Positions 20,733-33,840 of a stretch of DNA of 64,000 nt are shown in pieces. The stretch lies in assembly GCF_030272615.1 (NCBI RefSeq), contig NC_081410.1:290407957-290471956 (forward strand), in the 5' to 3' direction. The stretch comes from Cryptomeria japonica. Lineage: Eukaryota > Streptophyta > Pinopsida > Cupressales > Cupressaceae. Position numbers and translations under genes: made by a program. The notes under the pieces were generated by a model. The model saw only the letters and a list, made by a program, of their open reading frames with translations. It had not been told where the DNA came from and searched no databases. Position 1 is the stretch's first letter, and every line of letters begins with the position of its first letter.

Positions 20733-22975
20733 ACTACAGTGACAAGAGATGTATTGGTTGGAAAATTTGCTTCATTTCAGCTAAGAAAATTTGGAGAATC
20801 ACATGGAAAGTCCGAGACAACATTCAAAGCATTAGCATTTGTGTCTAGTAAGCAAAAATATGATCCCGATGAGTGCAAACTATCTATATATGAAAGAGAA
20901 AGAAGATAGATAGGAGAGAAAGAAAGAGAGCTTGATGATCTTGAAGCATTGATTGCCCAGAGATTGCCTAAAGGTGCCGACAAGTATGATAGAAAGTTGC
21001 CCTTGAAATGTTTTTGTTGTAATAATATAGGACATTTTGCTTCTAGATGCCCGGAGAGAATTGATAAGTATGTTAGACATGATAAGCTTGATAGGAATGA
21101 TAGATATGAGAAGCATGAGAAGTATGATAATCCTTATAAGTCTAACCAGAAGTTTAGGAACTAGAAGAACTATTATTATGATATAGATGAAGGTGTTATA
21201 GATGAAGAATTAGAAGGAGATGAAGTTGTGTTTATTGCCATTAAAGAAGATAGACCCATGCCTATTTATTCCACTAGTTGTTCTGTTGAGGAGAAAGCTT
21301 TGGTTACAAAGGTAGAAGAAAAGTGTGAATGGTTGATTGATAGTGGTTGTTCACATCATATGACCAGTGATAAAAGAAAATTTGTGATCATAGAAAGGTA
21401 TGATGGTGGAATAGTTAGGTTTGGAGATGACCAAACCTATGTAATCCATGGGAGAGGTTATATTTATTTTGATGGTAAGCATAACACTGATGATGTTTTG
21501 TATGTTGAAGGTTTTAAGCATAATCTTTTGAGTGTTGGACATATGGTTGACAAGGGTTATGATCTACAGTTCAAAGATGGTAAATGCAAGATCTTGAATG
21601 CCTTTGGTATAGAGATTGCATCTGGAACTAAGACTGAAGGTAACATTTTTCATTTAAATGCTAGTGAGAAAAGTTGTTTGATTGCTAAGATAGATGAGAG
21701 TTGGTTGTGGCATAGAAGAATGTATCAAGTAAACTTTGATTCATTGATCAAGATCAGTTCTACACAAGGTTTTAGGGATCTACCTAAGATTGTTAAACCT
21801 ATTAATCTGGTATGTAAGGAATGTCAGTTGGGTAAGAAAACAAGGATTTCTTTTAAATGATATACATTAGATGGATTATTAGATCTTGTACATACTGATC
21901 TTTGTGGACCTAAAAATGTTAGAAGTGTATAGGGTGATAGATACTTTAAGTTTCTAATTGATGTTTGTTCCAGAATGATGTGGGTTGTCTTTTTGAAGGA
22001 AAAATTAGAAGCATTTAAGAAATTCAATATATTCAAAGCTAAAGTTAAAATCGAGTCTGGATTAAAGTTGAAATGTCTGAGATTTGATAGAGGTGGATAA
22101 TTCTGTTTCGGTAAGTTCAATTTTTTATATGAAATGCATGGAATTAGAAGACAACTATCTGCTCCTATGACTCCATAACAGAATGGGATTGTTGAAAGGA
22201 AGAACCTATTGTTTTAGATGTTGCAAGAACTATGTTGATTGAAGGAAATATTCTGAAGGTCTACGGGAGAGAAGCTATTAGCACTACAATCTATACATTC
22301 AATAGAGTTCATATCAAAGGTGATATCGATAAGACCCCTTATGAGCTTTGGTTTGGTCATGTTTCTACTGTGAAATATTTCAATGTTTTTGGTAATAAAT
22401 GCTATATTAAGAGAGATGAGGATATTGGAAAGTTTTATGCTAGAAGTGATGAAGGTATCTTTCTGGGATAATCTATAAATAGAAAATCCTACCGGTGCTA
22501 TAACAAGAGACTGAGAAAGATAGTTGAGAGTGAAAATGTAAAGGTAGATGAAAACCTTGAGAAGGAGATCAGAGATTATGATGAAGGTCAACATGTTGTT
22601 TTAGCTCCTATTCAGCCTGAAGAGCCTAAGTAGAATGATCCGGTAGAGACTATTAAACTGGATGTTGTTGTAGTTGGTGATGATGTACAGGAACCTGAAG
22701 ATCAGAACAATCAGAACAATCCAAGGTATGTCAGACTAAATCATTCTGAGAATCAGATTATTGGTGATAAGATTAATGGTGTGATGACTAGAAGAAGGTT
22801 AGATGTAGAAGAAACATGTTTGATTTCTAAAGTTAAACCTAAAGATGTTGTTGAAGCCTGTAAATATGATAACTGGATTAGAGCCATGGAAGAAGAGTTA
22901 GATCAAATTAAAAAGAACAACACTTGGGAACTTGTGCCTAGACATAATGATGCAACCGTAACTGGTAAAACCCTC
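20733..22975 (+). pseudogene. copia element B: gag C-terminus, protease, integrase and start of RT
   Basis: The frame continues from 1-60 after removal of A. Gag ends with an intact CCHC knuckle (CFCCNNIGHFASRC, 21009). Protease has WLIDSGCSHHMTSDKRKF, with the DSG active site (about 21330). The pre-integrase zinc region (WLWHRRMYQ, ECQLGKK) is followed by the integrase core with HTDLCGP. The second catalytic Asp lies in LRFDRGG and the Glu in GIVERKN. Stops at 21151, 21930, 22098, 22178, 22216, 22469 and 22632 break it. The C-terminal part (YELWFGH, GIFLG, NHSENQII) leads to NNTWELVP at the entrance of RT, and homology then stops abruptly at about 22970. RT, RNase H and the 3' LTR are not in the window. 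Confidence 0.85.
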
Positions 22976-23075
22976 AAAGGTAGCAAGAGAAACACAACAA
23001 AAGCAGCAAGAAAACATAACAAGATTACATAAACATATCATATTATTCCTTTATAACTTTCGACAACCATCCGGT
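22976..23075. other. junction segment between elements B and C, origin unknown
   Basis: About 100 bases with no match to the B RT region or to the other LTR of C. B loses homology on its left, and the truncated C LTR begins on its right. It may be filler DNA at a deletion or recombination joint. Confidence 0.4.
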
Positions 23076-23868
23076 CTCAAACTTGACCTAAATACACTTT
23101 TCAACTAGGTCGGTTACATAACCCTAACCAAATTCAAAATACATTTCATTTACATCATATATCATATTAGATCATTACAAATAATTACAAATTATCATAC
23201 AAATCATTACAACAAATTTCAAGACAATTACAACCATTGAATGATCATAACACATCACTGCACATTGATCTGATAAGTTGTCAAACCCTTATCACATTTT
23301 GTTAAACACTTCATTGTTTCCCAAGAAATTTGGTCCTTGTATGTGCTCAAATGAAATCTTATCATCACACATAGTTTCTGACACATCATCACTAAGTAAT
23401 GAACATGACAAGATTCACCACCAAACCATAAAACATCACCGGTCAAATATCTTGATACCGGTTCTTAAACCCTACACTGAATATACAACAGTCAATTACA
23501 AAAATGACTTATGGTTCTTCAAACATGATGCAGTTCCAGTCATAAACTCATTACAATTTCATAAGCATACATTCCAAACCGCAACATCTAACTCAACATG
23601 GATCTCTACCGCAACCATCTCCTTTTGTGTTCCTGTTTACCAGTTCACCATCAACTTAGAAAACATTCCATTACTGGTTAGGCAATACTTAGATAACTTA
23701 AATGATATACCAAACATAAACAAACATGGTTTCCATCAGTGACAACACAAATAACTGATTATAGAGCTTCATATCATAATTATATCATGACCAATAGTCC
23801 ATCAATATATCATCAACAACCTTGACCGGTACATCAACATCACCATCAGTTATGCCAACATGCCAACA
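23076..23868 (-). repeat. truncated 3' LTR of C
   Basis: On the minus strand it starts TGTTGGCATGTTGGCAT after the polypurine tract and runs parallel to the right-hand LTR for about 790 bases. The terminal ~700 bases (R/U5 side, equivalent to 34941-35644) are absent. The same 154-codon frame is open on the plus strand of both copies (23278-23742, 35835-36299). Confidence 0.75.
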
Positions 23869-24180
23869 TTCTCCCCCTTTGGCATTGATAGCAACACTAA
23901 AAGAATGCAAAACCAAAACAATCAACTAATGACAAATACCATCAACTCATCATGTCATGATATATTGATCTGTGCTACACTTTATCTTCTCCTCCTTTGT
24001 ATTACTTCTCCCTATCATTGCTCTTCTCCCCCTTTGACAACAATACCAAAGGTGTAAAGGAATCTTCTGTCTTAATTTTTGTTGCTTCATCTCTGCTGGC
24101 TCCCCCTAAGGAGTAGCCCACTTCTCATCAATCCATAGTGAAAGATATTAAATGAGTCCACTGGATTGATGCTTCCACAT
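23869..24180 (-). other. polypurine tract and 3' untranslated region of C
   Basis: Reading leftwards on the minus strand, CAATGCCAAAGGGGGAGAAT directly abuts the LTR. Further GGGGGAG tracts occur near 24030 and 24100, as in F and G. No gene. Confidence 0.65.
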
Positions 24181-27100
24181 CTTATTAGTTGACCTTGGGT
24201 AGGGGTTTAACCCCTAACTTACCTCTGAGATACTCAAAGGTAGCCTAAGGTAATATTTTAGTAAATATATCTACCAACTACTCCTTACTTGACACATGCT
24301 CCAATCTTACTTTCTTTTCCTGCACTCTTTCCCTCAGAAAGTGATACTTCAATTCAATATGTTTAGTCCTAGCATGCAATATCGAGTTCTTTGAAATGTT
24401 TATAGCACTAGTGTTATCACAATGTATGATCACCGGTTCTGTCACATCCTACTTGAATCCTTCCAAGATATGTCTCATCCATATGGCCTATGTACAATTC
24501 ATGGATGCAGCTACATACTCTACTTTTGTTGTAGACTGAGAAATACAAGTTTATTTCTTACTGGTCCAAGATACCAGTTACCACCTAGAAATATTGCGCC
24601 ACCGGTTGTGCTCTTTCGGTCATCTACATTTCCTTCCCAATCATCATTAGTGAATACCTACAAAGAAAAATTTCCTCTATATGGATACCATAATCCATAG
24701 TCAACTATCCCTCTAAGATATCTGAATATTCTCTTCACTGATGTCATATGTGTCTCTTTGGGGCTCTTCTCAAATCTTGCTACTAAACCAACTGCATGGG
24801 CAATATCCGGTCTACTATGAATAACATAGTGAAGTTTCCCATTCATAGATCTATATTCCTTCTCATCCACTAAGGGTGAATCATCTTCTTTTTACAATCT
24901 ACAACCTATAACCATAGGTGTTCCAACCAGTTTACAGTCTTCCATTCCAAACATCTTTAACACTTGCTTCACATACTTAGACCGACTGATAAAAATTCCA
25001 CCTTTCATCTGTTGTACCTACAAACCAATGAAAAATTTAATCTCACCTATTAGAGACATCTCAAACTCTTCCTTCATCTCATCTGCAAAAGTCATACTCA
25101 TATTATCATTTCCTCCAAATATGATGTCATCAACAAATACTTCTGCAATCAACATCTTGTCTCCTTCAGTCTTCAAATAAATATTGTTGTCCTCACTAGT
25201 TCTTTGAAATCCTATCTTTATCATATGTGCATGAAGTCTTTCAAACCATGCCCTTGGTTCTTTCTTTAATCCATATGAAGCTTTATGCAGTTTGCATACC
25301 ATATCCTTATCTTCTGACAATGCAAACCCATCTGGTTGTTCAATATACACCTCTTCTTCAAGAATACCATTCAAAAATGTTGACTTTACATCCATTTGGT
25401 AAAATTTAAAACCTTTAAAGGTTGCAAATACAAGTAGCATCCTAACACCTCCAAGACTAGCAATTGGTGCAAAGGTCTCTCCATAATCTTCAACTTTTTC
25501 TTGTGCATACCCTTTGAAAACTAGTCTTGCCTTGTTTCTAAATACCCACTTTGTACCAATCACATTTTTTCATCAGGTCTAGGAACAAGTGACCAAGTAT
25601 TGTTTTTTCTCAATTTGATCAAGCTCTTCATTCATTTCCTTTATCTAATCATTATCCTTAAGAGCTTCTCTTACTATCTTTGGTTCAACTATGGAAATCA
25701 GACAAGAGCTTTCTCTGGATTTTCTTCTAGTCTGCATTGCAACATTCTTGTCACATATTATTTGTTCTTTAGAATTATTTAACCTTACATACCTAGGTAT
25801 AACCTATTCCGGTGCAATAACCTCTTCTTTTTATTCATCTTCTTCATCTTCTACCAGTTGAGCATCTTCATCTGCACTATTCTACACTTCTGGTACAATA
25901 ATCATAAGTTTTTGTTCATCATCTACTAGATCAGATTTGTTGGTATTATCAGATTCATTAAATTTTAAATTGACGCTTTCCATAATTTTCTTTGTCCTTT
26001 TATTAAAACACGTGAAAGCTTTTCTCTTAGTAGAGTAGCCAAGGAATGTTCCTTCATCACTTTTAGGGTCAAATTTATGAGTATAATCTTCTCTCTTTAC
26101 AAAACACATGCTGCCAAAAACTTTGAAATAACTGACATTAGGATTTTTACTATACCATAACTCATAGGGTGTCTTGTCATTACCTTTCTTCACCACTACC
26201 CGGTTCAATGTGTATACTACAGTGCTGATTGCTTCTCTCCAAAACATCTTAGGTACATCTCCCTATATCAACATAGTCCTTGTTGCTTCAACAATGGTTT
26301 TGTTTCTCCTTTCTGTAATTCCATTCTATTGTGGTGTCCTTGGAGAAGATAACTACCTCTTTATTCCATTTTCATCACAATATCTCACAAAATCATCTGA
26401 TGTAAACTCTCCACCCTTATCAGATCTTAGACACTTAATATTCTTACTAGTTTCCTTTTCTACTAAGGCCTTGAATGCCTTGAACTTGCTGAAAGCTTCT
26501 GAATTTTCCTTCACAAAAGTAACCCACATCATCCTTGAAAAATCATCAGTAAATAACATGAAATACTTGTCACCATAAAAAAATCTATTCCTCATAGGAC
26601 CACATAAGTCAGTGTGCACCAAATCTATAATATTCTCAGAAGAAAAAGATCTACTCTTAAAACAATATGTAGTCATCTTACCCAACTAATATTCTTTACA
26701 CATCACATTATCTGGCTGAACAAGTTGTGGCATACCTCTAACCAAATTTGACTTGGTGACCTCAACCACATTATCAAAGTTCACATGATAAAACCTTATA
26801 TGCCATAACCAACTATCTTCAACCTTAGCAACTAAACAACTATTTACACTAACATTCAGATGGAATAAGTTACCTTCAGTTTTTTTGCCAGTAGCAATTA
26901 ATTCTCCTTTGGATCTTAAGATCCCGCACACTCCATTCTTAACCTCAAGATGATAACCTTTGTCATTCAACTAACCAACACTCAACATGTTTCAAACCTT
27001 CAACGCAATATACATAATCAACATTTTTACCATTCAAAGAGATATAACCTTTACCTTTTACCATACAAGGTTAATTGTTCCCAAATATTACTACACCGTC

Positions 27101-27190
27101 ATCAAATTATTTAAGAGAAATAAACTTGTTCTTATCACTGGTCATGTGGTGTGAGCAACCACTATCAATAATCCATTCATTACTTTTGTC
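24181..27190 (-). pseudogene. copia element C pol: protease, integrase, RT, RNase H
   Basis: Protease WIIDSGCSHHMTSDKNKF lies at 27175-27107. The pre-integrase region (WLWHIRFYHVNFD) is at 26970-26686. The integrase core keeps all three acidic residues: [18 protein letters not shown] and NGITERRNKT (26685-26300), with a CAG-to-TAG stop just before the last motif. The integrase C-terminus (MFWREAISTVVYTLNR) runs to 25882. RT (25563-25018) has [20 protein letters not shown], then SYGLKKEPRAW in place of the usual [11 protein letters not shown], and FVDDIIFGG. RNase H follows at 24870-24400 and the C-terminus LRGKLGVKPLP at about 24220. Stops and small frame changes throughout make it non-functional. 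Confidence 0.85.
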
Positions 27191-27194
27191 AATG

Positions 27195-28202
27195 TGAGAT
27201 ACTAAAGCCTTATTATAAGACAAATCTTCCTTAACAACAATAAAAATAATCTCCTCATTGTCTTTATCCTCAGTTTCCTCATCAGTAGCACCTTTATCCA
27301 CTGCAACATAACATTGTTTCTTTCCTTTTCCCTTGTATTTTCTAAACTTTTCCTTTTGATCACTATTAGGATAGTTTGCAGCTATATGTCCTATCTTGTT
27401 ACAAGAGAAACACTTAAGAGGTAGCTTGCCTTTGTACTTACTAGTACCTCTAGGAAGTCTTTTTGTTAATAGAGATTCAAACTCCATCAGATTATCTTCA
27501 TCATCCACATCATCTTTTCTACCACCATGATGACTTGACTTGCATTCATTACTATGACAAACATCCTTCCCTTTTATCACCAGTACACTAGATATAGATG
27601 CTTTGAAAGTAGATTCTATCTTAGGTACACTATTATCAAAATTATTCAACTCAAAGCAGTGAGCTTACCAATCAAAGAATCAATAGTAACCTTATCATTA
27701 TTGATTGACCTCAACTCTTGAATAACAACCATTCTAATGACATAGGCAGTCAATAGGGTTCTAAGCATTTTACTCACTACAGTGTCATCAACTATAATAC
27801 TACCATCATTTTTTATTCCACCTACAACTTCTTCTATCCTTTGTCCATATTGAGTGATATTTTCTCCTTCCATCATTCTCATATCATCAAACTTTCCTCT
27901 AAGGCTTTCTTCTTTAGCCTTTTGCACATGCTTATCACCACCGTAGATTAATTCTAACTTCTCCCAAACTTCAAAAGCAGTCTCTAAACCATGAACATCA
28001 ATATATTCAGTATCACAAAGTGTACTTATGATGGCTTCGAATGCTTGAATTCTTTCATTCTTCTCCTTAAGTTAATCTAATGTTAGAGGACCGGTAGGAG
28101 GTACATACCTTGAGCACCCATACCTTTAATGCAAATATTCATTCTGTCACTCCATATTCTATAGTTGCCCTTAGTGAATTTGGGACCCTCCATCTTCATC
28201 AT
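27195..28202 (-). pseudogene. copia element C gag
   Basis: Starts MMKMEGPKFTKGNYRIWSDR at 28202, the normal copia Gag opening (F.G.NY..W). The start-codon region was duplicated and split by the F insertion. The gag domain continues with KFDDMRMMEGENITQYGQRI (27900-27840). The single zinc knuckle (CFSCNKIGHIAANY, about 27400) has Tyr in place of the last Cys, so it could not bind zinc normally. A frame change near 28080 and one between the 27646 and 27649 segments break it. Confidence 0.8.
28198..28202. repeat. target site duplication of F, left copy
   Basis: ATCAT directly before the TG of the F 5' LTR. The identical ATCAT is at 34893-34897 after the 3' LTR. On the minus strand it reads ATGAT and contains the start codon of the C gag. 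Confidence 0.9.
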
Positions 28203-29242
28203 TGTTTGTATTATGGATATGTTCCATTGGTTTTGCCATTGATGTCAACACTTTTCAACACTTATCCTTCTAGAGATCTTTGGTTATGTTCACCGGCAAG
28301 TTCAGTGACTTATGCACAGTCACCGGTATTTGGTTCACTGACATATTATATTGTTCACCGGTACTTAGGATGACTTTTTATCATCTGGAGATCACTTGGT
28401 TATGTCAAAGACATGGTCTGGACACTTGGTTTTGGTATTCTAGTTATTGGTCTAATCGGGTTGACATATTTGTTATTATCGACAAATTGGTCTAGGTCAT
28501 GCATTATCTATTCCAGATCAACATGACACATTATAGAGATGATTTAATCAACTGGACATTGTTGTAATTACATTGAGCCGACATGATGCATCACATCTTG
28601 ACTTACTTGTAAATGATTTAATTTTAATATTCTTAGTAAACCGACCTACATATTTGGTCTTAGGTCTTGGTATATATGTAAGATCTCAATTGTGAGATCT
28701 ATGAACAAGACATGTAAGATTATGGTATTGTAACATGGTATGTGAAAATATTGAAGATCATATGAGTAGACCATAGAGAAGGAGATAATCAGAACTTAAC
28801 CGGTACTGAATCCAACATTGGAGATGCTACTTTGAGTAGTGCATTATCATTGGATTTAATCATCCAATTGTAGTCAGTGTGACTCCTATTTTGTGATTGA
28901 GCAGTGAGCTCTAGGTGGTTGGCCTTTCTGCATGTGCAAACCCCATTTGTATACACATACTATCTACAGTAGTATCATCGGATTGTGGGTAAGGTTTCCC
29001 ACCATGGTTTTCCCCTTATAGGGTTTCCATGTACAAATCTCTATGTTATGTGTTGTGGATATTGTTTCTCTTTCTGTTTCATGCATTAAGTTTCACCGGT
29101 ATTGATATTAACTGTTAATCTATTAACTGGCATTAAGTATGGCTTACTGGTATTATGTATCAAGTTTGATTAAGTTATATTTGGGTTGAAATAAATATAC
29201 AATTGATTCACGCCCCCTCTCAGTTGCCTCCAGGTCCTAAAA
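28203..29242 (+). repeat. 5' LTR of F
   Basis: Starts TGTTTGTATTATGG and ends GGTCCTAAAA where the 3' copy ends GGTCCTAACA. TATATAT at 28671-28677 is a plausible TATA box but is not kept in the 3' copy. The shared copia block (GTTTTCCCCTTATAGGG TTTCCATGTACAAA) lies at 29008-29040. The small ORFs inside are LTR sequence only. Confidence 0.88.
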
Positions 29243-29243
29243 A

Positions 29244-29258
29244 TTGGTATTAGAGATT
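29244..29258 (+). other. primer binding site of F
   Basis: TTGGTATTAGAGAT, one C-to-T change from the standard copia TTGGTATCAGAG primer site for initiator Met tRNA. Confidence 0.8.
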
Positions 29259-29299
29259 AGTCCTCTTTTTGCAGAAGTTTAACAACTTGAGGAGATTCT

Positions 29300-30190
29300 A
29301 TGGCAACAAACTTTTTCAGGAAGGACAGACTGAAACTTGATGGAACTAACTATGGTATATGGAAGATCAAAATGGAGACACATCTAAACTACATTGGAAG
29401 AGATATGTGAGATGTTACATAGAATGACTATGTTGGTCTTACACCAGGTCAACCTAATCCACCTACTTTGGGTAAGGATCAAGAGAATGATTGCAAAGCA
29501 AGAGAAGCACTCTTGAGCGCCTTGTCAGATCAACAAATCATGGGATTATCAGACTGATCTACCTACTACTAAAGCTATTTGGGATAAATTGGAGACATTG
29601 AATGAAATTGATACCACTATCAAAATTACAAAACTAGAATGCTTTCGGGTCAGGTATGAAAATTTGAAAATGGAAGAAGATGAAAGAATTTTTTCTTTTA
29701 TGGAAAGGGTTAATGAAATTGTTTTGGGAATACAATGTTGTGGAGGTTCCTTAAGTGAAGATGAAATTGTTTCTAAAGTTTTGAGAGAATTTCCACCGGC
29801 ATACAAAATGAAAGTAACTACTATTAATGAGTTGAGAACAATGCCTAATACATCAGTATCTAGAGATACCTTGGTTGGAAAACTTTTAGCATTTGAGATT
29901 GAGAAATTTGGTCCTGTTGCTAATTAAAATAGATTTAGCCTTCAAAGCATCATCATCTACATCATCATCATCATCATCATCTAATAAATATGATTGGAAA
30001 GTACTTTATGCAAGAGAACTTGAAGACATCAGGAGGGAAAATGAAGAACTGGAAGAACTTGAAGCACTATTTGTAAGGAATATGCCTAAAGGTCCTATTG
30101 GAAGTAAGTATGAAGGTAAGCACCCTTTAAATGTTTTAACTGCAATAAAGTTAGTCATATGGCATCTAGATGTCTTGATAGACATGTAAG
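29300..30190 (+). pseudogene. copia element F gag
   Basis: The start at 29300 gives MATNFFRKDRLKLDGTNYG, the typical copia Gag opening with GTNYGIWK. The gag domain runs through a frameshift near 29560 (MGLSD then TKAIWDKLETL) to EFPPAYKMKVTTINELRTMP. A serine-rich stretch (TCATCA codons, about 29950-29985) and LEALFVRNMPKG precede one CCHC knuckle that reads CFNCNKVSHMASRC after a frameshift near 30125. The knuckle keeps its four ligands but has Ser for the usual Gly. Stops at about 29408 and 29420. Confidence 0.82.
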
Positions 30191-33100
30191 ATTAAGAGAA
30201 GAAGCTAAAAGAACATACAAGCCTAACCCTGAATATCAGAGATACAAATTTAAGAAGAATAGAGACAAATCATGTTATTATGCTGATGAAGGAGTTACTG
30301 ATGATTCTGATGAAGAACCGATAAACAATGGATGGGCTTTTGTTGTAATAAGAAAAGATCAACTGGCACCTACTATTCCACCGGTAGAGCAGGCCCTGAC
30401 AACTAAAATTAAAGAAAAGGATGAATGGATATAGATTCCGGATGTTCACATCATATGATTGGTGATAAAAGTAAATTCTTATCTTTTTCAAGAATACAAT
30501 GGAGGTCTAGTAATATTTGGAGATGAAAAAGCTTGTTTGATTAGAGGAAAAGGCACTATATCTTTTGATGGTAAGCACAATACTAGCAACATTTATTATG
30601 TTGAAGGGTTGAAGCATAATATTTTGAGTGTTGGTCAATTAGTTGAAAAGAGATTTTAGTTACAATTCAAGAATGGTAAATGCAAAATCATGAACAAAAC
30701 TGGTTTGGAAATTGCAACCGGTAATCAGACTAGAGGTAATATCTTTCATTTGAATAACAATGAAAAGACATGTTTGATTGCACATATTGATGAAAGTTGG
30801 TTATGGCATAAAAGACTTTGTCATGTGAATTTTGATTGCATTGTAAAGATTAGTTCATCTAAGGCAGTAAGGGATTTACCTAAGATTGTAAAACCTCATA
30901 ATCTAGTATGTAAGGAATGTCAAATGGGAAAGCAAGTTAGAACAAATTTTAAGAGTATTTCTGAGAAATCCAATGATGTTCTTGATTTAATTCTAACTGA
31001 CTTGTGCGGTCTAAGAAGAACAAGAAGTCTACAAGGAGATAGATACTTTATGCTAATTATTGATGATTATTCTAGAATGTGTTGGGTTACTTTTCTTAAG
31101 GAGAAATCAGAAGCTTTTGGGAAATTCAAATTGTTCAAGGAACTTGTAGAGAATGAAACTGGTAAGAAAATCAAATGTTTAAGATCATATCAAGGAGGTG
31201 AATTTACATCTAAAGAGTTCAATACGTTTTGTGAAATGAATGGAATTAGAAGACAACTATCAGCACCCCGGACACCTCAGCAAAATGGAGTTGTGGAAAG
31301 GAAGAACAAAACTATTGTGGATGCAGCTAGAAGCATGATATCAAAAGAAAATCTACCTCATGTGTATTGGAGAGAAGCAGTGAATACAATGGTTTACATT
31401 TTCAACAAAGTTCACATCAAAGATGAAACTGGTAAGACACCCTATGAATTGTGGTTCGGTAATATTCCTACTCTTAAGTACTTCAGAATATTTGGAAGCA
31501 AATGTTATATTAGGAGAGATGAGTATATTGGTAAATTTGATCCTAGAAGTGATGAAGGAATATTTCTTGGTTATTCATCTAAGAGCAAAGCATATAGATG
31601 TTTTAATAAAAGATTGCAGAAAATCATTGAGAGTGCAAATGTGAAGATAGATGAACATTTTAGAGGAAATTCAAGGTCTATGGATTCTGAACTGATAGTT
31701 GAGATAATCGTAAATGAACCTATATATAGTACACCAGTACATAATATTGATCCAGTCACACCGGCATCATCAGATAATTCCACAGTAACTGAAGAACAAC
31801 AACAGGTGAACACACCCAGGTATGTAAGACTGAATCACTCTGAAAGTCAGATAATTGGGAATAAGTATCAAGGAGTTATGACAGGAGGAATACTGGCAAA
31901 TGAAGAGGTATGTTTAATTTCTCAAATTGAACAAACATCTATCATTGAGGCATGTGAAGATAAACATTGGATTAAAGCTATAGAAGATGAATTAGAACAA
32001 ATTGAAAAGAACAATACATGGACATTGGTTCCCCAGCCTAAAGATAAAAATGTAATTGGAACTAAATGGGTATTCAGAAATAAACTTAATGAAGATGGTA
32101 AGGTAATAAAAAACAAAGCAAGATTAGTGTGTAAAGGATATTCACAGAAAGAGGGAATTGATTACAATGAAACCTTTGCACCAGTAGCTAGAATTGAGGT
32201 AGTCAGATTACTTCTTGCATTTGCAACACAAAAACTATAAAGTATATAAAATGGATGTTAAATGTGCATTCCTAAATGGTGATCTTGAAGAGGAAGTTTA
32301 CATTGAACAACTTGATGGATTTTCATTGACAAATGATAAAGATATGGTTTGCAGATTAAGGAAAGCTTTATATGGATTGAAGCAAGCTCCTAGAGCTTGG
32401 TATGCTAGATTGGACAAGTATCTTCTGAAGCTTGGTTACACTAAAGGTAATGCTGACAGTAACTTATATTTCAAAGTGACAAATGAACACATCTTGGTTA
32501 TTGAAGTTTTTGTTGATGACATCATTTTTGGAGGAGAAGATGGATTGTGTAAAGACTTTTCTAATAAGATGTAGGAAGAATTTGAAATGTCTATGATTGG
32601 GGAGATAAAATTCTTTTTAGGATTGCAGATTTCACAGACTGATAAAGGTATATTAATATGTCAATCAAAGTACTTGAAGGAATTACTGAATAAATTTGGT
32701 ATGGAAAACTCTAAATCGGTAAGTACTCCTATGACTACAAGTGATAAACTATCTTTGAAGGATGATTCAGTTCCTATTAATCTGACAAGATACAAATCTA
32801 TGATTGGAGGTTTATTGTATTTGACACAAACAAGACCGGACATAATGAATGCAGTGTGTATTGTTTCAAGATTTCAGAGTAATCCTAGAGAAAATCATGA
32901 ATCAACAGTGAAAAGGATTTTCTGGTATTTACAAGGCACAACAAATCTTGGTCTATGGTATCCTAAAGATGAAAATTTTGATTTATGTGCATACACCGAT
33001 GCTAATTGGGTAGGAGATGTAGATGATAGAGAGAGCACCATTGGTGGGGGATTATTTCTTGGTAGCAAATTGGTTTCATGGTTGAGCAAGAAACAGAGTT

Positions 33101-33414
33101 GTACATCATTATCAACAACAGAATTAGAATATGTTGCAACAACAACTAATTGTACTCAGGTATTATGGATTAAGCAAAAGTTGAAGGACATAAAGGTAAA
33201 ATGCAAAGAACCTATAATCATCTATTGTGATAATTCAACAACAATTGATATATCTAAGAATCTGGTATTTCACTCTAAAACCAAACATGTTTCTATCAAA
33301 TACAATTTTCTAAAAGAGAATGTTGAAGCAAAAGAAGTGAGATTGGTTTATGTGAATACTAAAGAGCAGATTGCAGATATGTTTACGAAGCCTTTGCCTA
33401 AGGAAACTTTATAA
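30191..33414 (+). pseudogene. copia element F pol: protease, integrase, RT, RNase H
   Basis: The protease region (SGCSHHMIGDKSKF) is at about 30434-30480 with a small frame disturbance at the DSG. The 516-residue open segment 30690-32240 holds the pre-integrase (WLWHKRLCHVNFD, ECQMGK), the integrase core and the start of RT ([15 protein letters not shown]). Integrase keeps TDLCG and the Glu of NGVVERKN, but the middle Asp is Tyr (CLRSYQGGEF, about 31185). After a frameshift near 32225, RT continues with [32 protein letters not shown] and FVDDIIFGG. After a TAG at 32572 it reaches KYLKELLNKFG. RNase H has [31 protein letters not shown] and YCDNSTTIDISKN and ends near 33414, where TAA replaces a Gln kept in G. 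Confidence 0.9.
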
Positions 33415-33825
33415 TATCTCAGAGAGCAGCTTGGGGTTATACCCTCACCAGTAGAGACTTAGACAGTTGATGCTTGGCATCAAATTGACAAAATTTACAG
33501 AGAAACCTTTTTTCTGGCTTTGATGGAGGAGAGCTACTTCTCATGGGGAGTAGTTGGTTATAACTGTTGGTATTTGTAATTGGTTCTATGAACTGGTTGT
33601 ATCTGGTATTTTTATTTCTTTGGCATTTGATATCAAAGGGGGAGAGATATCTATGGAAAAACATTATCCTTTGGGGAGAGATTATTCATTGGGGGAGAGA
33701 TTTTTACGCTCTACATTTGTATTTTGATTTCTGGAATTAATCTATTCAGGAGATTGTTGGGTTTTGGTTTTTGGCATTTTTGCTTTGGCACTTAGATGGT
33801 TTTTCCATCTTGTGTTGCCATCAAT
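33415..33825 (+). other. 3' untranslated region of F
   Basis: No gene. It contains repeated purine tracts (CAAAGGGGGAGAGA at 33635, TGGGGAGAGATT at 33675, GGGGGAGAGA at 33700) before the polypurine tract used at the LTR. The same multi-tract layout appears in C and G. Confidence 0.6.
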
Positions 33826-33840
33826 GTCAAAGGGGGAGAT
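33826..33840 (+). other. polypurine tract of F
   Basis: TGTCAAAGGGGGAGAT ends directly before TGTTGGTATT, the first bases of the 3' LTR. Confidence 0.85.

Noticed and set aside
56-20737. Alternative LTR ends for A at TCGACA (1212 and 20730)
   Set aside because: Those ends leave no matching target duplication. Ends two bases further (CATA/CACA) give an exact ACTAC repeat and an in-frame join of the B gag.
28110-28495. Plus-strand ORFs in the F LTR (and 33796-34190)
   Set aside because: They lie in LTR promoter sequence, exist in both copies only because the LTR is duplicated, and match no domain.
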